The position numbers and the translations under genes are program-made. Of a stretch of DNA of 64,000 nt, positions 53,310 to 63,185 are shown piece after piece; within the stretch, counting starts at the first letter, position 1; each line of letters starts with the position of its first letter. This stretch comes from Rivularia sp. PCC 7116 (GTDB lineage: Bacteria; Cyanobacteriota; Cyanobacteriia; Cyanobacteriales; Nostocaceae). The stretch spans positions 2,418,001-2,482,000 of the forward strand of contig NC_019678.1 of the NCBI RefSeq assembly GCF_000316665.1, written 5' to 3'. The notes under the pieces are model-generated. The model was given only the letters and a program-made list of their open reading frames with translations. It was not told the origin of the DNA and did no database searches.

Positions 53310-56213
53310 ATGTCAGAAACTAAGTTAGCTGCATCCTTAAATGGAAAACTCCCTAACTCTAACCAAAATACAATCCGCATTCGCGGTGCTAGGCAGCATA
53401 ATTTAAAAAATGTCGATTTAGAAATTCCTTCTCGTCAGTTGGTCGTTTTTACTGGGGTTTCTGGCTCTGGTAAGTCTTCTCTGGCTTTTGATACTATTTT
53501 CGCTGAAGGACAGCGCCGTTATGTTGAGTCCCTTAGTTCCTATGCGCGGCAATTTTTGGGACAAATGGATAAGCCGGATGTGGAAGCGATTGAAGGTTTA
53601 AGTCCGGCTATTTCTATCGATCAAAAGTCTACTTCTCATAATCCGCGCTCAACTGTAGGCACGGTTACGGAAATTTACGATTATCTACGTCTGCTGTTTG
53701 GTAGGGCTGGCGAACCCCATTGTCCGAAATGTGACAGGTCAATTGCTCCCCAAACGATTGATGAAATGGTAGACAAAATCATGGAGCTACCGGAGCGGAC
53801 AAAGTTTCAGATTCTGGCTCCGGTGGTGCGCGGTAAGAAAGGTACTCACGCCAAATTATTATCTAGTCTCGCTTCTCAGGGTTTTGTCCGAGTTCGGATT
53901 AATGGTGAGGTACGAGAACTTTCTGACTCAATTGAGTTAAATAAAAAACATGCTCATACAGTAGAAGTTGTTATCGACCGTTTGATAAAAAAAGCTGGAA
54001 TTGAAGAACGCTTAGTAGATTCTCTTTCCACATGTTTGAAACAGTCTAACGGTATTGCAGTAATTCTCTATACTCCTATTTCTGGGGAAAAGGATAAGAA
54101 AGAAGAAGATAAAGAAGAGAATCAAGAGCAAGAATTAGTATTTTCGGAAAACTTCGCTTGTCCGGAACATGGTGCGGTTATGGAAGAATTATCACCGCGC
54201 TTGTTTTCCTTTAATTCTCCTTATGGCGCTTGTTCTAATTGTCACGGAATCGGAACATTAAAAAGATTTTCTCCTGACTTAGTTGTCCCCGATCCTCAAG
54301 TCCCAATTTATGCTGCGATCGCACCTTGGTCTGAAAAAGATAATTCTTATTATTTGGAGTTACTTTACGCTCTGGGACAGGATTACGGCTTTGAGCTACA
54401 AACTCAGTGGCAAAATTTAACTGAAGAACAGCAAGAGATAATTTTGCAAGGAGAAAAGAAAACTCCAGATTCAGAAAGAACCAAAAAATTTAAGGGCGTG
54501 TTGCCGATTTTACAACGGCAGTATGAAGGTGGTTCGGAACTAATTAAGCATAAATTAGAGCAATATATAATTGACCAACCTTGTCCGGTATGCGAAGGTA
54601 AAAAGCTGAAACCGGAAGCTTTAGCGGTAAGGTTAGGACAATACAAAATTTTGGATTTAACCGGAGTTTCAATTACTGAAGCTCAAGAAAGAATTAATAA
54701 TTTACAGTTAAGTAAACGGCAATTCCAAATTGCAGACTTGGTATTGCGCGAAATCAAAGCGCGTTTGCAGTTTCTTTTGGATGTCGGCTTAAATTATTTA
54801 ACTTTGAATCGTACAGCTATGACGCTTTCGGGTGGGGAAGCGCAACGGATTCGGTTAGCGACACAAATCGGTTCCGGTTTAACTGGTGTATTATACGTAC
54901 TAGACGAACCAAGTATCGGTTTGCACCAGCGCGATAATGCCAAATTGCTGCAAACTTTATTTAGATTGCGCGATTTAGGCAATACGTTAATTGTGGTAGA
55001 ACACGATGAAGAAACAATTCGCGCAGCCAACCACGTTGTTGATATTGGACCAGGTGCGGGTATTCACGGAGGGCATATTGTAGCTCAGGGCAATTTACAA
55101 ACTTTATTAGATGCGGAAGATTCTCTTACCGGAGCTTACTTATCGGGAAGAAAAGTAATTCAAACTCCCGCTCAAAGAAGGGAAGGAAATGGCATAAATT
55201 TAGTAATTCAAAATGCCCGTCGCAATAATCTACAAAATATAGACGTAGAAATTCCTTTAGGAAGATTAGTTACGGTAACTGGTGTTTCGGGTTCGGGTAA
55301 ATCAACTTTAGTCAACGAATTGCTTTATCCCTCATTACAACATCATCTCAGTAAAAAAATACCGATGCCCAAAGAAATCGATGGGATGAAGGGATTGAAA
55401 GCCATTGATAAAGCAATTGTTATCGATCAATCTCCTATCGGTAGAACTCCTCGTTCCAACCCAGCAACTTATACGGGTGTGTTCGATGCAATTCGGGCAG
55501 TATTTTCTGAAACCATCGAAGCTAAAGCAAGGGGTTACAAACCGGGACAATTTTCGTTTAACGTCAAAGGTGGACGCTGCGAAGCTTGTTCGGGACAAGG
55601 TGTAAACGTCATCGAAATGAATTTCTTGCCAGATGTTTACGTACAGTGCGAAGTCTGCAAAGGTGCCAGATATAACCGCGAAACATTGCAGGTTAAGTAT
55701 AAAGATAAATCAATTTCCGACGTTCTGAATATGACAGTTGAGGAAGCACTAGGATTTTTTACTAATATTCCCAAAGCTGTCAATAAGTTACAAACCTTGG
55801 TAGACGTAGGTTTGGGATACGTACAACTCGGACAACCCGCAACTACTTTATCGGGTGGTGAAGCGCAACGAGTGAAGTTAGCAACAGAATTATCGCGTCG
55901 AGCTACGGGAAAAACCCTTTATTTAATTGACGAACCCACCACGGGATTATCATTTTACGACGTACATAAATTATTAGATGTACTGCAAAGATTGGTAGAT
56001 AAAGGTAATTCAATTTTAGTGATTGAGCATAACTTAGATGTAATTCGCTGTGCCGATTGGGTAATAGATTTAGGCCCCGAAGGAGGAGACAAAGGAGGAG
56101 AAGTTATTGCTGTGGGAACTCCCGAAGATGTTGCGAAGAATGAAAAATCTTATACAGGGAAATATTTGAAGCAGGTATTGAAGCAGTATCCACCTGTAGG
56201 TGCGAATAATTGA
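53310..56213 (+). CDS. uvrA: UvrABC excinuclease subunit A
   Basis: UvrA scans DNA for bulky lesions and loads UvrB. The 967-residue protein (ATG 53310; a TTG at 53283 is an alternative) has two ABC ATPase halves. Walker A sites are GVSGSGKSS (near 48-56) and GVSGSGKST (near 655). The signatures are [13 protein letters not shown] and [13 protein letters not shown]. Zinc sites include 'CPKC' near 139, 'CSNCHG' near 310, 'CPVCEGKK' near 423 and the C-terminal finger '[20 protein letters not shown]...CEVCKGARY'. An acidic Lys/Glu-rich loop ([16 protein letters not shown]) interrupts the first half. A LexA-type box lies upstream. No uvrB is nearby. Confidence 0.98.
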   Translation: MSETKLAASLNGKLPNSNQNTIRIRGARQHNLKNVDLEIPSRQLVVFTGVSGSGKSSLAFDTIFAEGQRRYVESLSSYARQFLGQMDKPDVEAIEGLSPAISIDQKSTSHNPRSTVGTVTEIYDYLRLLFGRAGEPHCPKCDRSIAPQTIDEMVDKIMELPERTKFQILAPVVRGKKGTHAKLLSSLASQGFVRVRINGEVRELSDSIELNKKHAHTVEVVIDRLIKKAGIEERLVDSLSTCLKQSNGIAVILYTPISGEKDKKEEDKEENQEQELVFSENFACPEHGAVMEELSPRLFSFNSPYGACSNCHGIGTLKRFSPDLVVPDPQVPIYAAIAPWSEKDNSYYLELLYALGQDYGFELQTQWQNLTEEQQEIILQGEKKTPDSERTKKFKGVLPILQRQYEGGSELIKHKLEQYIIDQPCPVCEGKKLKPEALAVRLGQYKILDLTGVSITEAQERINNLQLSKRQFQIADLVLREIKARLQFLLDVGLNYLTLNRTAMTLSGGEAQRIRLATQIGSGLTGVLYVLDEPSIGLHQRDNAKLLQTLFRLRDLGNTLIVVEHDEETIRAANHVVDIGPGAGIHGGHIVAQGNLQTLLDAEDSLTGAYLSGRKVIQTPAQRREGNGINLVIQNARRNNLQNIDVEIPLGRLVTVTGVSGSGKSTLVNELLYPSLQHHLSKKIPMPKEIDGMKGLKAIDKAIVIDQSPIGRTPRSNPATYTGVFDAIRAVFSETIEAKARGYKPGQFSFNVKGGRCEACSGQGVNVIEMNFLPDVYVQCEVCKGARYNRETLQVKYKDKSISDVLNMTVEEALGFFTNIPKAVNKLQTLVDVGLGYVQLGQPATTLSGGEAQRVKLATELSRRATGKTLYLIDEPTTGLSFYDVHKLLDVLQRLVDKGNSILVIEHNLDVIRCADWVIDLGPEGGDKGGEVIAVGTPEDVAKNEKSYTGKYLKQVLKQYPPVGANN

Positions 56214-56269
56214 AGTAGGTATTTTAAGTCTAATTAGGGGATTTGTACTCTTGCTATTTCCGAGTACAA

Positions 56270-57416
56270 TAGACCCGTCCAAAAACTTGTGAGCCATTGT
56301 TCACAAGGCTTTGAGAGTAATCCTTGCAGATTATGGTTCAACGAAAAATTAGGGTTTGATACCGTTACTGATAGTTTAGAAAAGAAAGATAAAGTTTCAT
56401 AACTACAGGCGATCGCCACTTTTTATTAATCTTAATTAACTGGATAAAACCAAGGTTCCAATTCGTAGCCTGACCAGTCCACAAACTGTTAAAATGATTT
56501 CTTCATAAACATTTGAATTTAATCTAAATCTTTGTGAAGCTACATGAAAAATTTTAACTATTCTGATTAAATGTTCTACAAATATGCGCTTACTGGATAA
56601 AATTTTATTTTCTTCTTTTTGTTTCTCGCTTAATTCTTTCTTTCGTTTTTTCTTATGAGGTATAGCTATATTTTGACCTCCTTGATATGCTTTATCCCCT
56701 TCAAATTTTTGTTCTTCATTAAATTTCTGTTGTTGTCCTCTAAATAAATTAATATCTGCTGTAGGGCCTGGAAATCCTATTATGACATCAACTATATCTT
56801 TACCGTTTGGCATACTAACTATTTGGCTTTTTAATGTATGTTGTTTTTTCTTCCCAGAATAAAATTTTTTCTGTTCTTCGTTGTCTGAAGGTCTATCAAT
56901 AGGCTGTTCTAAGCTGTCTACTATTAATTTAAAGTTGGTCAATATTTCTTGTACAATTGCTAAATCTCCTTCTTGATTATTAACTTGTTCTATTAAGCTT
57001 GAAGGTAAAATTTCACGTAAAATCTTTCTCCAATAATGAAAAGTATTATGTGCCTTACTTTTCGATACGCCGAACAACATTCCTAGTATCTCAAAAGTAG
57101 GTATCTGCCTAAAATAAAATAGACATAAACATATTTCTTGAGGAATTGATAATAATTCTTTACGACCCCCTCCAGAAGAATTAATCCTCACTTTCTGGTT
57201 TTCTTTCTCTCTTTGAATTTCAAGATGTTTTTTGGAAGCTGAATTAATTAATTCTTGAAATTGTTCATGACTAATACCCAAAATATGTTTTGTTTTATAA
57301 GGGTATTTTTGGATATAATCGAAGACAATAGACATTTTTAAAATTATAGAGTGGTAGACTGCTAATTTCACTTTCTAACATTTTTTTGTGCCTAGATTAT
57401 ATTTTGGACGGGTCTA
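56270..57416. mobile_element. Insertion sequence with 15-bp terminal inverted repeats
   Basis: The ends TAGACCCGTCCAAAA (56270-56284) and TTTTGGACGGGTCTA (57402-57416) are exact reverse complements. The outer TA at both ends may be the target duplication. The 1147-bp element encodes one transposase (minus strand) and has about 150 non-coding bases at its left end. It sits 56 bases after uvrA and 24 bases from the toxin gene. Confidence 0.88.
56436..57335 (-). CDS. IS transposase (DDE, IS5-like/DDE_Tnp_4)
   Basis: A transposase of about 299 residues from ATG 57335. The N-terminal half has a helix-turn-helix-like region ('ILGMLFGVSKSKAHNTFHYWRKIL'). The catalytic triad is likely Asp in 'KLIVDSLEQPI', Asp in 'FEGDKAYQGG' and Glu in 'VEHLIRIVK'. 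'FYSGKKKQHTLKSQ' and 'RIFVEHLIRIVKIF...RFR' are typical of the IS5/DDE_4 group. The frame is uninterrupted, and matching terminal repeats flank it, so the element could be active. Subgroup assignment is uncertain because a TA duplication would also suit other families. Confidence 0.88.
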   Translation of the reverse strand: MSIVFDYIQKYPYKTKHILGISHEQFQELINSASKKHLEIQREKENQKVRINSSGGGRKELLSIPQEICLCLFYFRQIPTFEILGMLFGVSKSKAHNTFHYWRKILREILPSSLIEQVNNQEGDLAIVQEILTNFKLIVDSLEQPIDRPSDNEEQKKFYSGKKKQHTLKSQIVSMPNGKDIVDVIIGFPGPTADINLFRGQQQKFNEEQKFEGDKAYQGGQNIAIPHKKKRKKELSEKQKEENKILSSKRIFVEHLIRIVKIFHVASQRFRLNSNVYEEIILTVCGLVRLRIGTLVLSS

Positions 57417-57440
57417 ATCACCATTCTTAAAATTTTGACT

Positions 57441-57839
57441 TTACCAAATAGTAGTGATTCCCAACGAACTAATTTTATTGTCTTTGGTAATCAAAGGTAA
57501 ACCTAGATGTTTTGCGGTAGCTACAATAATCCTATCCGACATATTAGGTATAATGTTTCGCGGTATGATAGCCAATTCAACAACATCAGCAGTCAAATCA
57601 GCTAGGACTAATCCGCTATTTTCGTTTGCCAAAGCATTATCAAGCTGCGTTTTCATTTCTGATGAAATACGTCCTTTCTCTTGTAGATAGACAATTTCTA
57701 CTAGGCAAATTGTAGGTATATGAATTAATAATTCACCTCGATCGCATTTATTGAAAATCTCGTTTGCAACAGTACTTAAACGCGAATTATCCTCTAAATA
57801 CCAAATTAAAGCATAGGTATCAGTTACTACATCCGACAT
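57441..57839 (-). CDS. PIN-domain toxin (VapC-like)
   Basis: A 132-residue PIN-domain ribonuclease. The acidic metal-binding residues are seen: Asp near 7 in 'VVTDTYALIWYLE', Glu in 'ICLVEIVYL', and Asp in 'PNMSDRIIVATAKHL', with a final Asp in 'LITKDNKI'. VapC toxins cut tRNA or rRNA until bound by an antitoxin. I start it at ATG 57839, whose A is shared with the antitoxin stop (TGATG), a sign of coupling. It lies 24 bases from the IS end. Confidence 0.88.
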   Translation of the reverse strand: MSDVVTDTYALIWYLEDNSRLSTVANEIFNKCDRGELLIHIPTICLVEIVYLQEKGRISSEMKTQLDNALANENSGLVLADLTADVVELAIIPRNIIPNMSDRIIVATAKHLGLPLITKDNKISSLGITTIW

Positions 57840-58078
57840 CAAATATCCTCGCGAGGAAAGTTATTCCACATTTCTTTTCTAACTTCATCAATATCAGATT
57901 CCGTGATATTCGCACCCTGCCAAATTCCTCTTAAAGATTTTCGTTGCGACTGGGGCTGAATCTTTGTAAATTCTTGTTCGATTTGAAGTGCGATTTGCTC
58001 GATTAAGCGTACTTTATCTACTAACGGAAGTTTGTTTGCTAATTTTAAGGTTGCTTTTAAAGTAACTATTTTTTTCAT
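57839..58078 (-). CDS. Putative antitoxin of the PIN-domain toxin
   Basis: A 79-residue protein upstream of the toxin gene, sharing the base of a TGATG junction with it. It has 'LANKLPLVDKVRLIEQIALQIEQEF', a helix pattern found in many antitoxins, and an acidic end 'SDIDEVRKEMWNNFPREDI' that could wrap the toxin. The family (of the Phd/VapB range) cannot be fixed by eye. Location, size and overlap support an antitoxin role. Confidence 0.78.
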   Translation of the reverse strand: MKKIVTLKATLKLANKLPLVDKVRLIEQIALQIEQEFTKIQPQSQRKSLRGIWQGANITESDIDEVRKEMWNNFPREDI

Positions 58079-58080
58079 GT

Positions 58081-58305
58081 TTAGTTTGTAAATAACGGTA
58101 TTTCTAAAAGTTCTGAAACATCAATTTTTTCATACTGTATTTTCAAAGACTTATTAAGCTTGATAGATACGGGTTTAATTCCACGAGAATACATATAACA
58201 TGCTAATGAAGCAGGAAAAGAAGAATTAAACTGATTCTTTCCCCAAGATTATTTTTGAGTAAAATCTCTATTAGATTGCAAAATATCAAATAATGATGGC
58301 GTAGT
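58081..58305 (-). pseudogene. C-terminal fragment of a decayed gene, possibly a restriction enzyme
   Basis: On the minus strand, the 75 codons before the stop at 58081-58083 read like a real protein: 'TPSLFDILQSNRDFTQK', an in-frame TAA (58249-58251), then 'SWGKNQFNSSFPASLACYMY' and further on 'IKLNKSLKIQYEKIDVSELL'. Upstream of 58305 the frame meets a stop, and no start is found. The style reminds me of the C-terminus of cyanobacterial type II restriction enzymes, but that is a weak memory. It lies two bases before the antitoxin start, so it is the leftover of a gene next to the toxin-antitoxin pair. Confidence 0.55.
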
Positions 58306-58630
58306 TCAATAATCGTTCATATCTTATAGTCGGAAGCTACACAAGTATTTTTCTTTGCAAGAATTTTAACATTTACAACCATAAATTTTTTGTTACGATT
58401 GCGTAATTCTCATATCGATTAATGAAGAAAGGTAATATACACAGATTTTCACCTGAAGTTTATTTGCAAAAATAAATCTTTTATACATCTTCATAGGAAT
58501 CGTTTTTTACTTCTACTTATAGATTTATTCCCGATACTGAAAGTAGTAGAATGTAACTATATAAGCAAACAATTAAAATTTCATAGAAAATTTAAATTTG
58601 ATTTAAATAAAAAATAAATAAATAGTAAGC
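58306..58630. other. AT-rich gap upstream of the VTT-domain gene
   Basis: A 325-base gap, very AT-rich. It probably includes the promoter of the gene at 58631. It may contain more decayed sequence of the gene fragment at 58081-58305, but I cannot follow it further. Confidence 0.45.
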
Positions 58631-59206
58631 ATGCAATTCACCTCTAAACTGAAAAACATTTTATTAGCAATCTCTTTTGTAGTAGTTTTTTATCTAATAA
58701 TGGCCTTAGCCTTACAAACTATAGGTTTAGATAATGCTCAGATGCTAATTCAAAAAACGGGAATATGGGCACCGGTTGTATTTGTATTTTTATGTGCCTT
58801 AAGCTTAATACTTGCACCTTTAAGTGGAAGTTCGTTATTTGTAGTTGGTGGAACTTTATTTGGAAAACATGATGCTTTTTTGCTTAGTTATATTGCCAGC
58901 ATTATTGGATGTAGTATTAATTTTTGGATATCTAGAAAATTAGGAAGAAGAGTCGCTCAAAGGTTTATCGGAAAAGAAAACTTAAATGAATTAGATAAGT
59001 TTATTAATAAATTTCAAAGTAGTCGTAGCATTATTTATATGATAGTGATAATGCCTTTATCTCAGGATTTGGTAAGTTATGCTATTGGTTTAACTAAAAT
59101 TAAATATACCCATTTTCTAATAGCTTTAATTTTCAGCAGTACTATAGTGATTGGGGGATATGTATATATTGGTTCTAGTTTATTAGAATTATTTGTTAAA
59201 AATTAA
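58631..59206 (+). CDS. TVP38/TMEM64 (VTT domain) membrane protein
   Basis: A 191-residue protein with about five membrane segments. The central 'ILAPLSGSSLFVVGGTLFGKHDAFLLSYIASIIGCSINFWISRKLGRR' is the VTT (SNARE-associated) motif region with the conserved G-x-x-F/L-G, followed by 'RRVAQRFIGKENL' and 'VIMPLSQDLVSYAIGLTKI'. Family members are thought to move lipids between leaflets, but the role is not settled. It starts at ATG 58631. Confidence 0.88.
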   Translation: MQFTSKLKNILLAISFVVVFYLIMALALQTIGLDNAQMLIQKTGIWAPVVFVFLCALSLILAPLSGSSLFVVGGTLFGKHDAFLLSYIASIIGCSINFWISRKLGRRVAQRFIGKENLNELDKFINKFQSSRSIIYMIVIMPLSQDLVSYAIGLTKIKYTHFLIALIFSSTIVIGGYVYIGSSLLELFVKN

Positions 59207-59269
59207 AGGTTTGAGACTACAAGTACTTTGATAAAACCAATTACCAATTACCAATTACCAATTACCTAA

Positions 59270-59956
59270 TTAAACAATAGTGACAGCAGCTAAAATAACT
59301 AGACTTGGAATTAAAAGATTATCAATTTCTTTTGGGCTACAGGCTTCTACTAGTGTTGCAATACCAGATAATAATAAAATTCGTATAATATCTAGTTCGT
59401 TTGGTATAATCAACCATACAAAAAATACGCTCGCAGCAAAAGCAGCAACGAACATCGATAAACTTCCTTCTACACTTTTGCTACTAAGTAATTCATACTT
59501 TAATTTACCGTAACGATAACCAATTATCGGGGCAATTCCATCTCCCCAACCGAGAATGGCGATCGCCACGATTCCGGGGAATGTTTTGTAAAACAAGCTA
59601 CCACAAATTGCAGCTACAATTACAAAATATAAAGGTCCCTTTAGAAGTTCGCTTTTATCTCCTGTACGAGTCATTGTTTTAACAGCTTCATCGTCATCGC
59701 TTGCGAATAAACCTTTCTGAATTAAAAGTATTATCCAAACGATAAAGATAGTGACATTCAGATATTTTGACCAATGAGAATCATTATAAAATGCTAAAAA
59801 GCCAATTATAGAACCCGCTCCAATATGAGTAATTTTACGGCTAATATCTTGGGGTAAATTAAACCTAGTTACACAAAAGTTTAATAGTGCAACTAGTCCA
59901 AAAACATAAATAAATGTCAGTGCCGTTACGATTAGATTTTGAATAAAAGGATTCAT
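59270..59956 (-). CDS. VTE5-like phytol/isoprenoid-alcohol kinase (CTP-dependent family)
   Basis: A 228-residue protein with about seven membrane segments. Motifs of the dolichol/phytol kinase family are present: 'ISRKITHIGAGSIIG' near residue 40, 'ILGWGDGIAPIIGYRYGKLKYELLSSKSVEGS' near 134-165, and 'VEACSPKEIDNLLIPS' near 205. Phytol kinases recycle phytol from chlorophyll into tocopherol and fatty acid esters. The related phosphatidate cytidylyltransferase group shares parts of the pattern, so I am only moderately sure. It starts at ATG 59956. Confidence 0.72.
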   Translation of the reverse strand: MNPFIQNLIVTALTFIYVFGLVALLNFCVTRFNLPQDISRKITHIGAGSIIGFLAFYNDSHWSKYLNVTIFIVWIILLIQKGLFASDDDEAVKTMTRTGDKSELLKGPLYFVIVAAICGSLFYKTFPGIVAIAILGWGDGIAPIIGYRYGKLKYELLSSKSVEGSLSMFVAAFAASVFFVWLIIPNELDIIRILLLSGIATLVEACSPKEIDNLLIPSLVILAAVTIV

Positions 59957-60259
59957 CAGCTTAAAACTAACTAACCATTTATCATACCGTTTTCTAACTT
60001 AGTTTTGTTATTTGTTTTCCTTCAGTACTTTTTTACCTCACCCCGCCCTTTGCGATATTTTGGAGAGGGGAAAGAAATGATTTATCAAATTTTGATTTAT
60101 GACAATCTATTTACTCGTTTTTTGAATAATCCTCTTATAAATCAAGGAAGTAACCTCACCCCGCCCTTTGGGCACCCCTCTCCTTATTAAGGAGAAGAGA
60201 AGAGAATTTTCAAAAATTCCTCTACTTAACAGGGAGAGGGGAAGGGGGTGAGGTTTCTT
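59957..60259. other. Gap filled with CCTCACCCC / GGGGTGAGG repeats
   Basis: A 303-base gap with several copies of the C-rich arm (ACCTCACCCCGCCCTTTG at about 60036-60054 and 60151-60169) and G-rich arms near 60061-60070 and 60230-60255. These resemble the inner part of the MITE family but lack its ends, which suggests nested or decayed copies. No gene. Confidence 0.6.
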
Positions 60260-60694
60260 TTATTCATCTCCTTGCTTAGGAAAAAATTGACGTAAAATTT
60301 CGCTGGGTTTTCTATCCCAACTATCAACATGTTCGTATATTAAGCCATCTTGATTTAATTTATAATTTGAGTGACCGTTGAAAAATATTTTTGCTTTCCA
60401 AGGAAGCCTTAAAGTACCGCGTACAGTCCACTTCGCAAAAATAGTATTTTCATCTGATTGATATACATCATGTAAATCAAAGTGGATATCGGTAAAAAAT
60501 AAGCCAGCATGAAATCTTAAAGTCCAAAAAATAATTCTATAATTAAATTTCCATTTAAATTTACTTATTGGGTCTTTAAATAAAATATCTGCTGTATAAA
60601 TATCATAGGAAATATCTTTTTCAAACAAAGTCGGTAAATCATGCTTGATAATTTTTATATTTTCTTCTATCTGTGATTTATATTCTAATTGCAT
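60260..60694 (-). CDS. DUF2358 family protein
   Basis: A 144-residue soluble protein in a cone-shaped NTF2-like fold. It has 'IKHDLPTLFEKDISYDIYTADILFKDPI' at the start, 'FRWTL'-like 'IFWTLRFHAGLFFTDIHFDLHDV' in the middle, and 'IYEHVDSWDRKPSEILRQFF' at the end. This is the usual DUF2358 pattern in cyanobacteria and plants. Function is unknown. It starts at ATG 60694. Confidence 0.85.
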   Translation of the reverse strand: MQLEYKSQIEENIKIIKHDLPTLFEKDISYDIYTADILFKDPISKFKWKFNYRIIFWTLRFHAGLFFTDIHFDLHDVYQSDENTIFAKWTVRGTLRLPWKAKIFFNGHSNYKLNQDGLIYEHVDSWDRKPSEILRQFFPKQGDE

Positions 60695-60815
60695 AACTTA
60701 TCTTAATCTCATTTGTTATTATCCAAATTCTCTGTGTATTTTCTATCTCTGTGTCCTCCGCGCTCTCTGCGGTTTTTTATTATTCAGGATTTATTTTATT
60801 ATTTATATTTTGACA

Positions 60816-61970
60816 TTAAAACCAATTTTTAAAAAAGTTTAATAAACCCTGCTTTTTATTAACAACTTTTTGCTTATTTTTATTACCTTGATTTAAATCC
60901 AGTAAACAAGGAAAAGCAGCCGAATTAGCATAGTATTTTTGTTTCAACACTTTTGCCAAAGCATTATTATTATCTCGTAAACCTTCATAAAAGAAGAAAA
61001 CTTCTCCTTGAATACCGCAAGCACGATTATATTCTATTAGTTGCTGCAAATAGTCTGGACTTATATTGTAGGAACCCAACTTCATTAAAACACCAGGAGC
61101 TAATTTTACCCGCAGATTATTGCCAAACTGCTGTTTAATTAATCTATCAATAATATTCTTATAACTATTAAAATCGCGACGATAGATTTGCGGATGAATA
61201 ATATCTACTAAACCTTTTTCCAACCATGTCTGCGAGTCTTGTAAATACTCTTTCAATGCCCAATCGTGAATATTAGGAGCCATTGAAATTAGTAAATTAT
61301 TATTTACAGCCTTAACTTCTTTGTATAAACGCGCTAAAAAATCAGTTAAAATGTCTGCTCGCCACTGCAACCATTGACTATCTTTATGATTTTGCGGGGG
61401 ATTTTTACCAAATTCTTTTTTATAGCCTTCTAAAGTACCATTATCGTATCCACCTTCACTAGGTAAGGCTGGTAAACGGTCATCTCCTTGAATACCATCT
61501 ATATCATAATTATTCACAACTTCAAGTATCAGACTTAACAAAAAACTCTGTACCTCAGAATCTAGAGCATTAAGCCATTCAAAACCGTTTTTGTTCAACA
61601 AATTACCTTTACTATCTCGTGCAGCCCAATGCGGTTTTTTCGCTAGTAAAACACCTCCATTAGAATTGTAAGAACTAGCAAAACCATATTCAAACCAAGG
61701 AATAACTTTTAACCCTACGTCATGAGCTGCGGTAATAACTTCAGCTAGAACATCTCTTCCCCGATATTGCGGATTGATTTCCACGCCAAAATTCTCCTGC
61801 ATTACCCGAGAAGGAAACTGTGTTACTGCTTTATTCCAAACAACAGGAAAGACAACATTAAAACCAGTTTCAGCAATAAAGTCCATTGCTGAAACTATAT
61901 TTTCCCGAGAATTAAATACAGTGCTTGCCGTAGTTGTTAACCAAACGCCGCGTATTTGAGTAAATGACAT
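60816..61970 (-). CDS. Family 10-like glycosyl hydrolase (GHL10, PF02638)
   Basis: A 384-residue (beta/alpha)8 protein. It begins 'IRGVWLTTTASTVFNS', the usual start of the GHL10 family. Motifs include 'FNVVFPVVWNKAVTQFPS', 'AHDVGLKVIPWFEYGF', 'WLNALDSEVQSFLLSLILEVVNNYDIDGIQGDDRLP' with the acidic residues, and 'LVDIIHPQIYRRDF'. There is no N-terminal signal, which is less usual for this group. Substrate is probably a cell-wall or other glycan. The C-terminus ends in a Lys/Asn-rich stretch and a hydrophobic tail. It starts at ATG 61970. Confidence 0.88.
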   Translation of the reverse strand: MSFTQIRGVWLTTTASTVFNSRENIVSAMDFIAETGFNVVFPVVWNKAVTQFPSRVMQENFGVEINPQYRGRDVLAEVITAAHDVGLKVIPWFEYGFASSYNSNGGVLLAKKPHWAARDSKGNLLNKNGFEWLNALDSEVQSFLLSLILEVVNNYDIDGIQGDDRLPALPSEGGYDNGTLEGYKKEFGKNPPQNHKDSQWLQWRADILTDFLARLYKEVKAVNNNLLISMAPNIHDWALKEYLQDSQTWLEKGLVDIIHPQIYRRDFNSYKNIIDRLIKQQFGNNLRVKLAPGVLMKLGSYNISPDYLQQLIEYNRACGIQGEVFFFYEGLRDNNNALAKVLKQKYYANSAAFPCLLDLNQGNKNKQKVVNKKQGLLNFFKNWF

Positions 61971-62041
61971 TTTTGGAACAGTTAGCAGTGAGCAGTTAGC
62001 AATGAAGCTAAAAAAATTTAAGTATATATATTGAGTTTTTT

Positions 62042-62112
62042 TATTTAATTTAGTTATTACCTATTACCCATTACCTATTACCTATTACCTATTACCTATT
62101 ACCCATTACCAA
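62042..62112. repeat. STRR: ATTACCT run
   Basis: About eight units of ATTACCT/ATTACCC next to the stop of the DUF1206 gene. Confidence 0.85.
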
Positions 62113-62113
62113 C

Positions 62114-62929
62114 CTACATATTAGGATCGAGATGACGATATCTTGCCTGAACAACCATATATACGCCATAAGACATCAATCCTAAAGCCACAACGGTTAA
62201 TAACCAAGGTCCGTAAGGCTGATCTGCTAAAGTTTCCAATGCTTCATCAAGTCCTCCAACTTGACTTGCTCTAGCCATATATGCAGCTTCAATAAAAAAC
62301 CAACCAATTAAAAAGAATACAATACTTCTTGCTGCTAAGCCAAATCTACAAATAGCGATAATCCACTCGCGCCCAGCACTGCTCAATTCCGATAAATCCA
62401 ATTTTCTACGAAACTTAGCACTAAAAGCTCGATATATGTAATAACATCCGAAAGCAATCACACCCGCGCCAATAGTTCCCACTAGCCACTGTCCGAAAGG
62501 TTGATTCAGCAAACGCTCAGTCCAATCTTGCTTGCTATCGCTATTACCGCTTGCACTGCCAATAATAATCTGCACGGCGCTCCAAGCTAAAGTCGCATAA
62601 GCTAAACCGTTAGCTACATAACTTAATCTTGTGGCAATACCTTTTAAATCCTTACCCTTTCCTTCCGGATCGTTGATGGCTTCAATAAAACGCCAGATTG
62701 CATAACTTATCAAACCAATTGCGATCGCGGCTAGTAAAAATTGACCAAAAGGTTGCTGCACTAAAGTTTTCAAAGCTCCTTCGGTATCAGTAGTCTTTCC
62801 ACCTCCACCAAAAGCTGCTTGTACAGCCAGCAATCCTACTAAAAAGTAAACAGTTCCTTTTGAAGCGTAACCGAACCTAGCAAACCGTTCAATCCATGTC
62901 CCAGGATGATGTGATATTTGTTGTGTCAT
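62114..62929 (-). CDS. DUF1206 family membrane protein
   Basis: About 271 residues from ATG 62929; the TTG at 62944 is an alternative. It contains three repeats of a two-helix unit: 'ARFGYASKGTVYFLVGLLAVQAAF', 'LSYVANGLAYATLAWSAVQII' and 'CRFGLAARSIVFFLIGWFFIEAAY', each followed by a 'QPFGQFLLAAIAIGL' or 'QPYGPWLLTVVALGL' helix. This is the DUF1206 pattern, six membrane segments in all. Function is unknown. Confidence 0.9.
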   Translation of the reverse strand: MTQQISHHPGTWIERFARFGYASKGTVYFLVGLLAVQAAFGGGGKTTDTEGALKTLVQQPFGQFLLAAIAIGLISYAIWRFIEAINDPEGKGKDLKGIATRLSYVANGLAYATLAWSAVQIIIGSASGNSDSKQDWTERLLNQPFGQWLVGTIGAGVIAFGCYYIYRAFSAKFRRKLDLSELSSAGREWIIAICRFGLAARSIVFFLIGWFFIEAAYMARASQVGGLDEALETLADQPYGPWLLTVVALGLMSYGVYMVVQARYRHLDPNM

Positions 62930-63034
62930 AGTTGTTAAAAGCAATAACTATGTTCATCTACCCACATATAACTATGAAACACATCTATCCCCAGAATAAT
63001 CCAAAGTATAGAGATTTTACGGTTAGTAGTTAAT

Positions 63035-63122
63035 TAACATTTAGCAGTGAGCAGTTACCAGTTAATAATTAAAATTTTTTCTACCCCCTCTTCCCCCTCT
63101 CCCCCCTCTACCCCCTCCCCCT
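63035..63122. repeat. STRR: GCAGTTA run and CCCCCTCTTCC run
   Basis: GTTAGCA units (about 63023-63062), then a CCCCTCTTCCCCC pyrimidine run (about 63082-63122), between the DUF1206 gene and the hydrolase. Confidence 0.75.
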
Positions 63123-63185
63123 CATCACTCCATTACTTTATGCCTGTAAGATAAACTAGATAGATTTATTTTTAGTTTAAAGATT

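Noticed and set aside
60005-60190. Short open frame between the VTE5-like and DUF2358 genes
   Set aside because: It runs through the CCTCACCCC repeat and has no ribosome binding site or protein-like composition.
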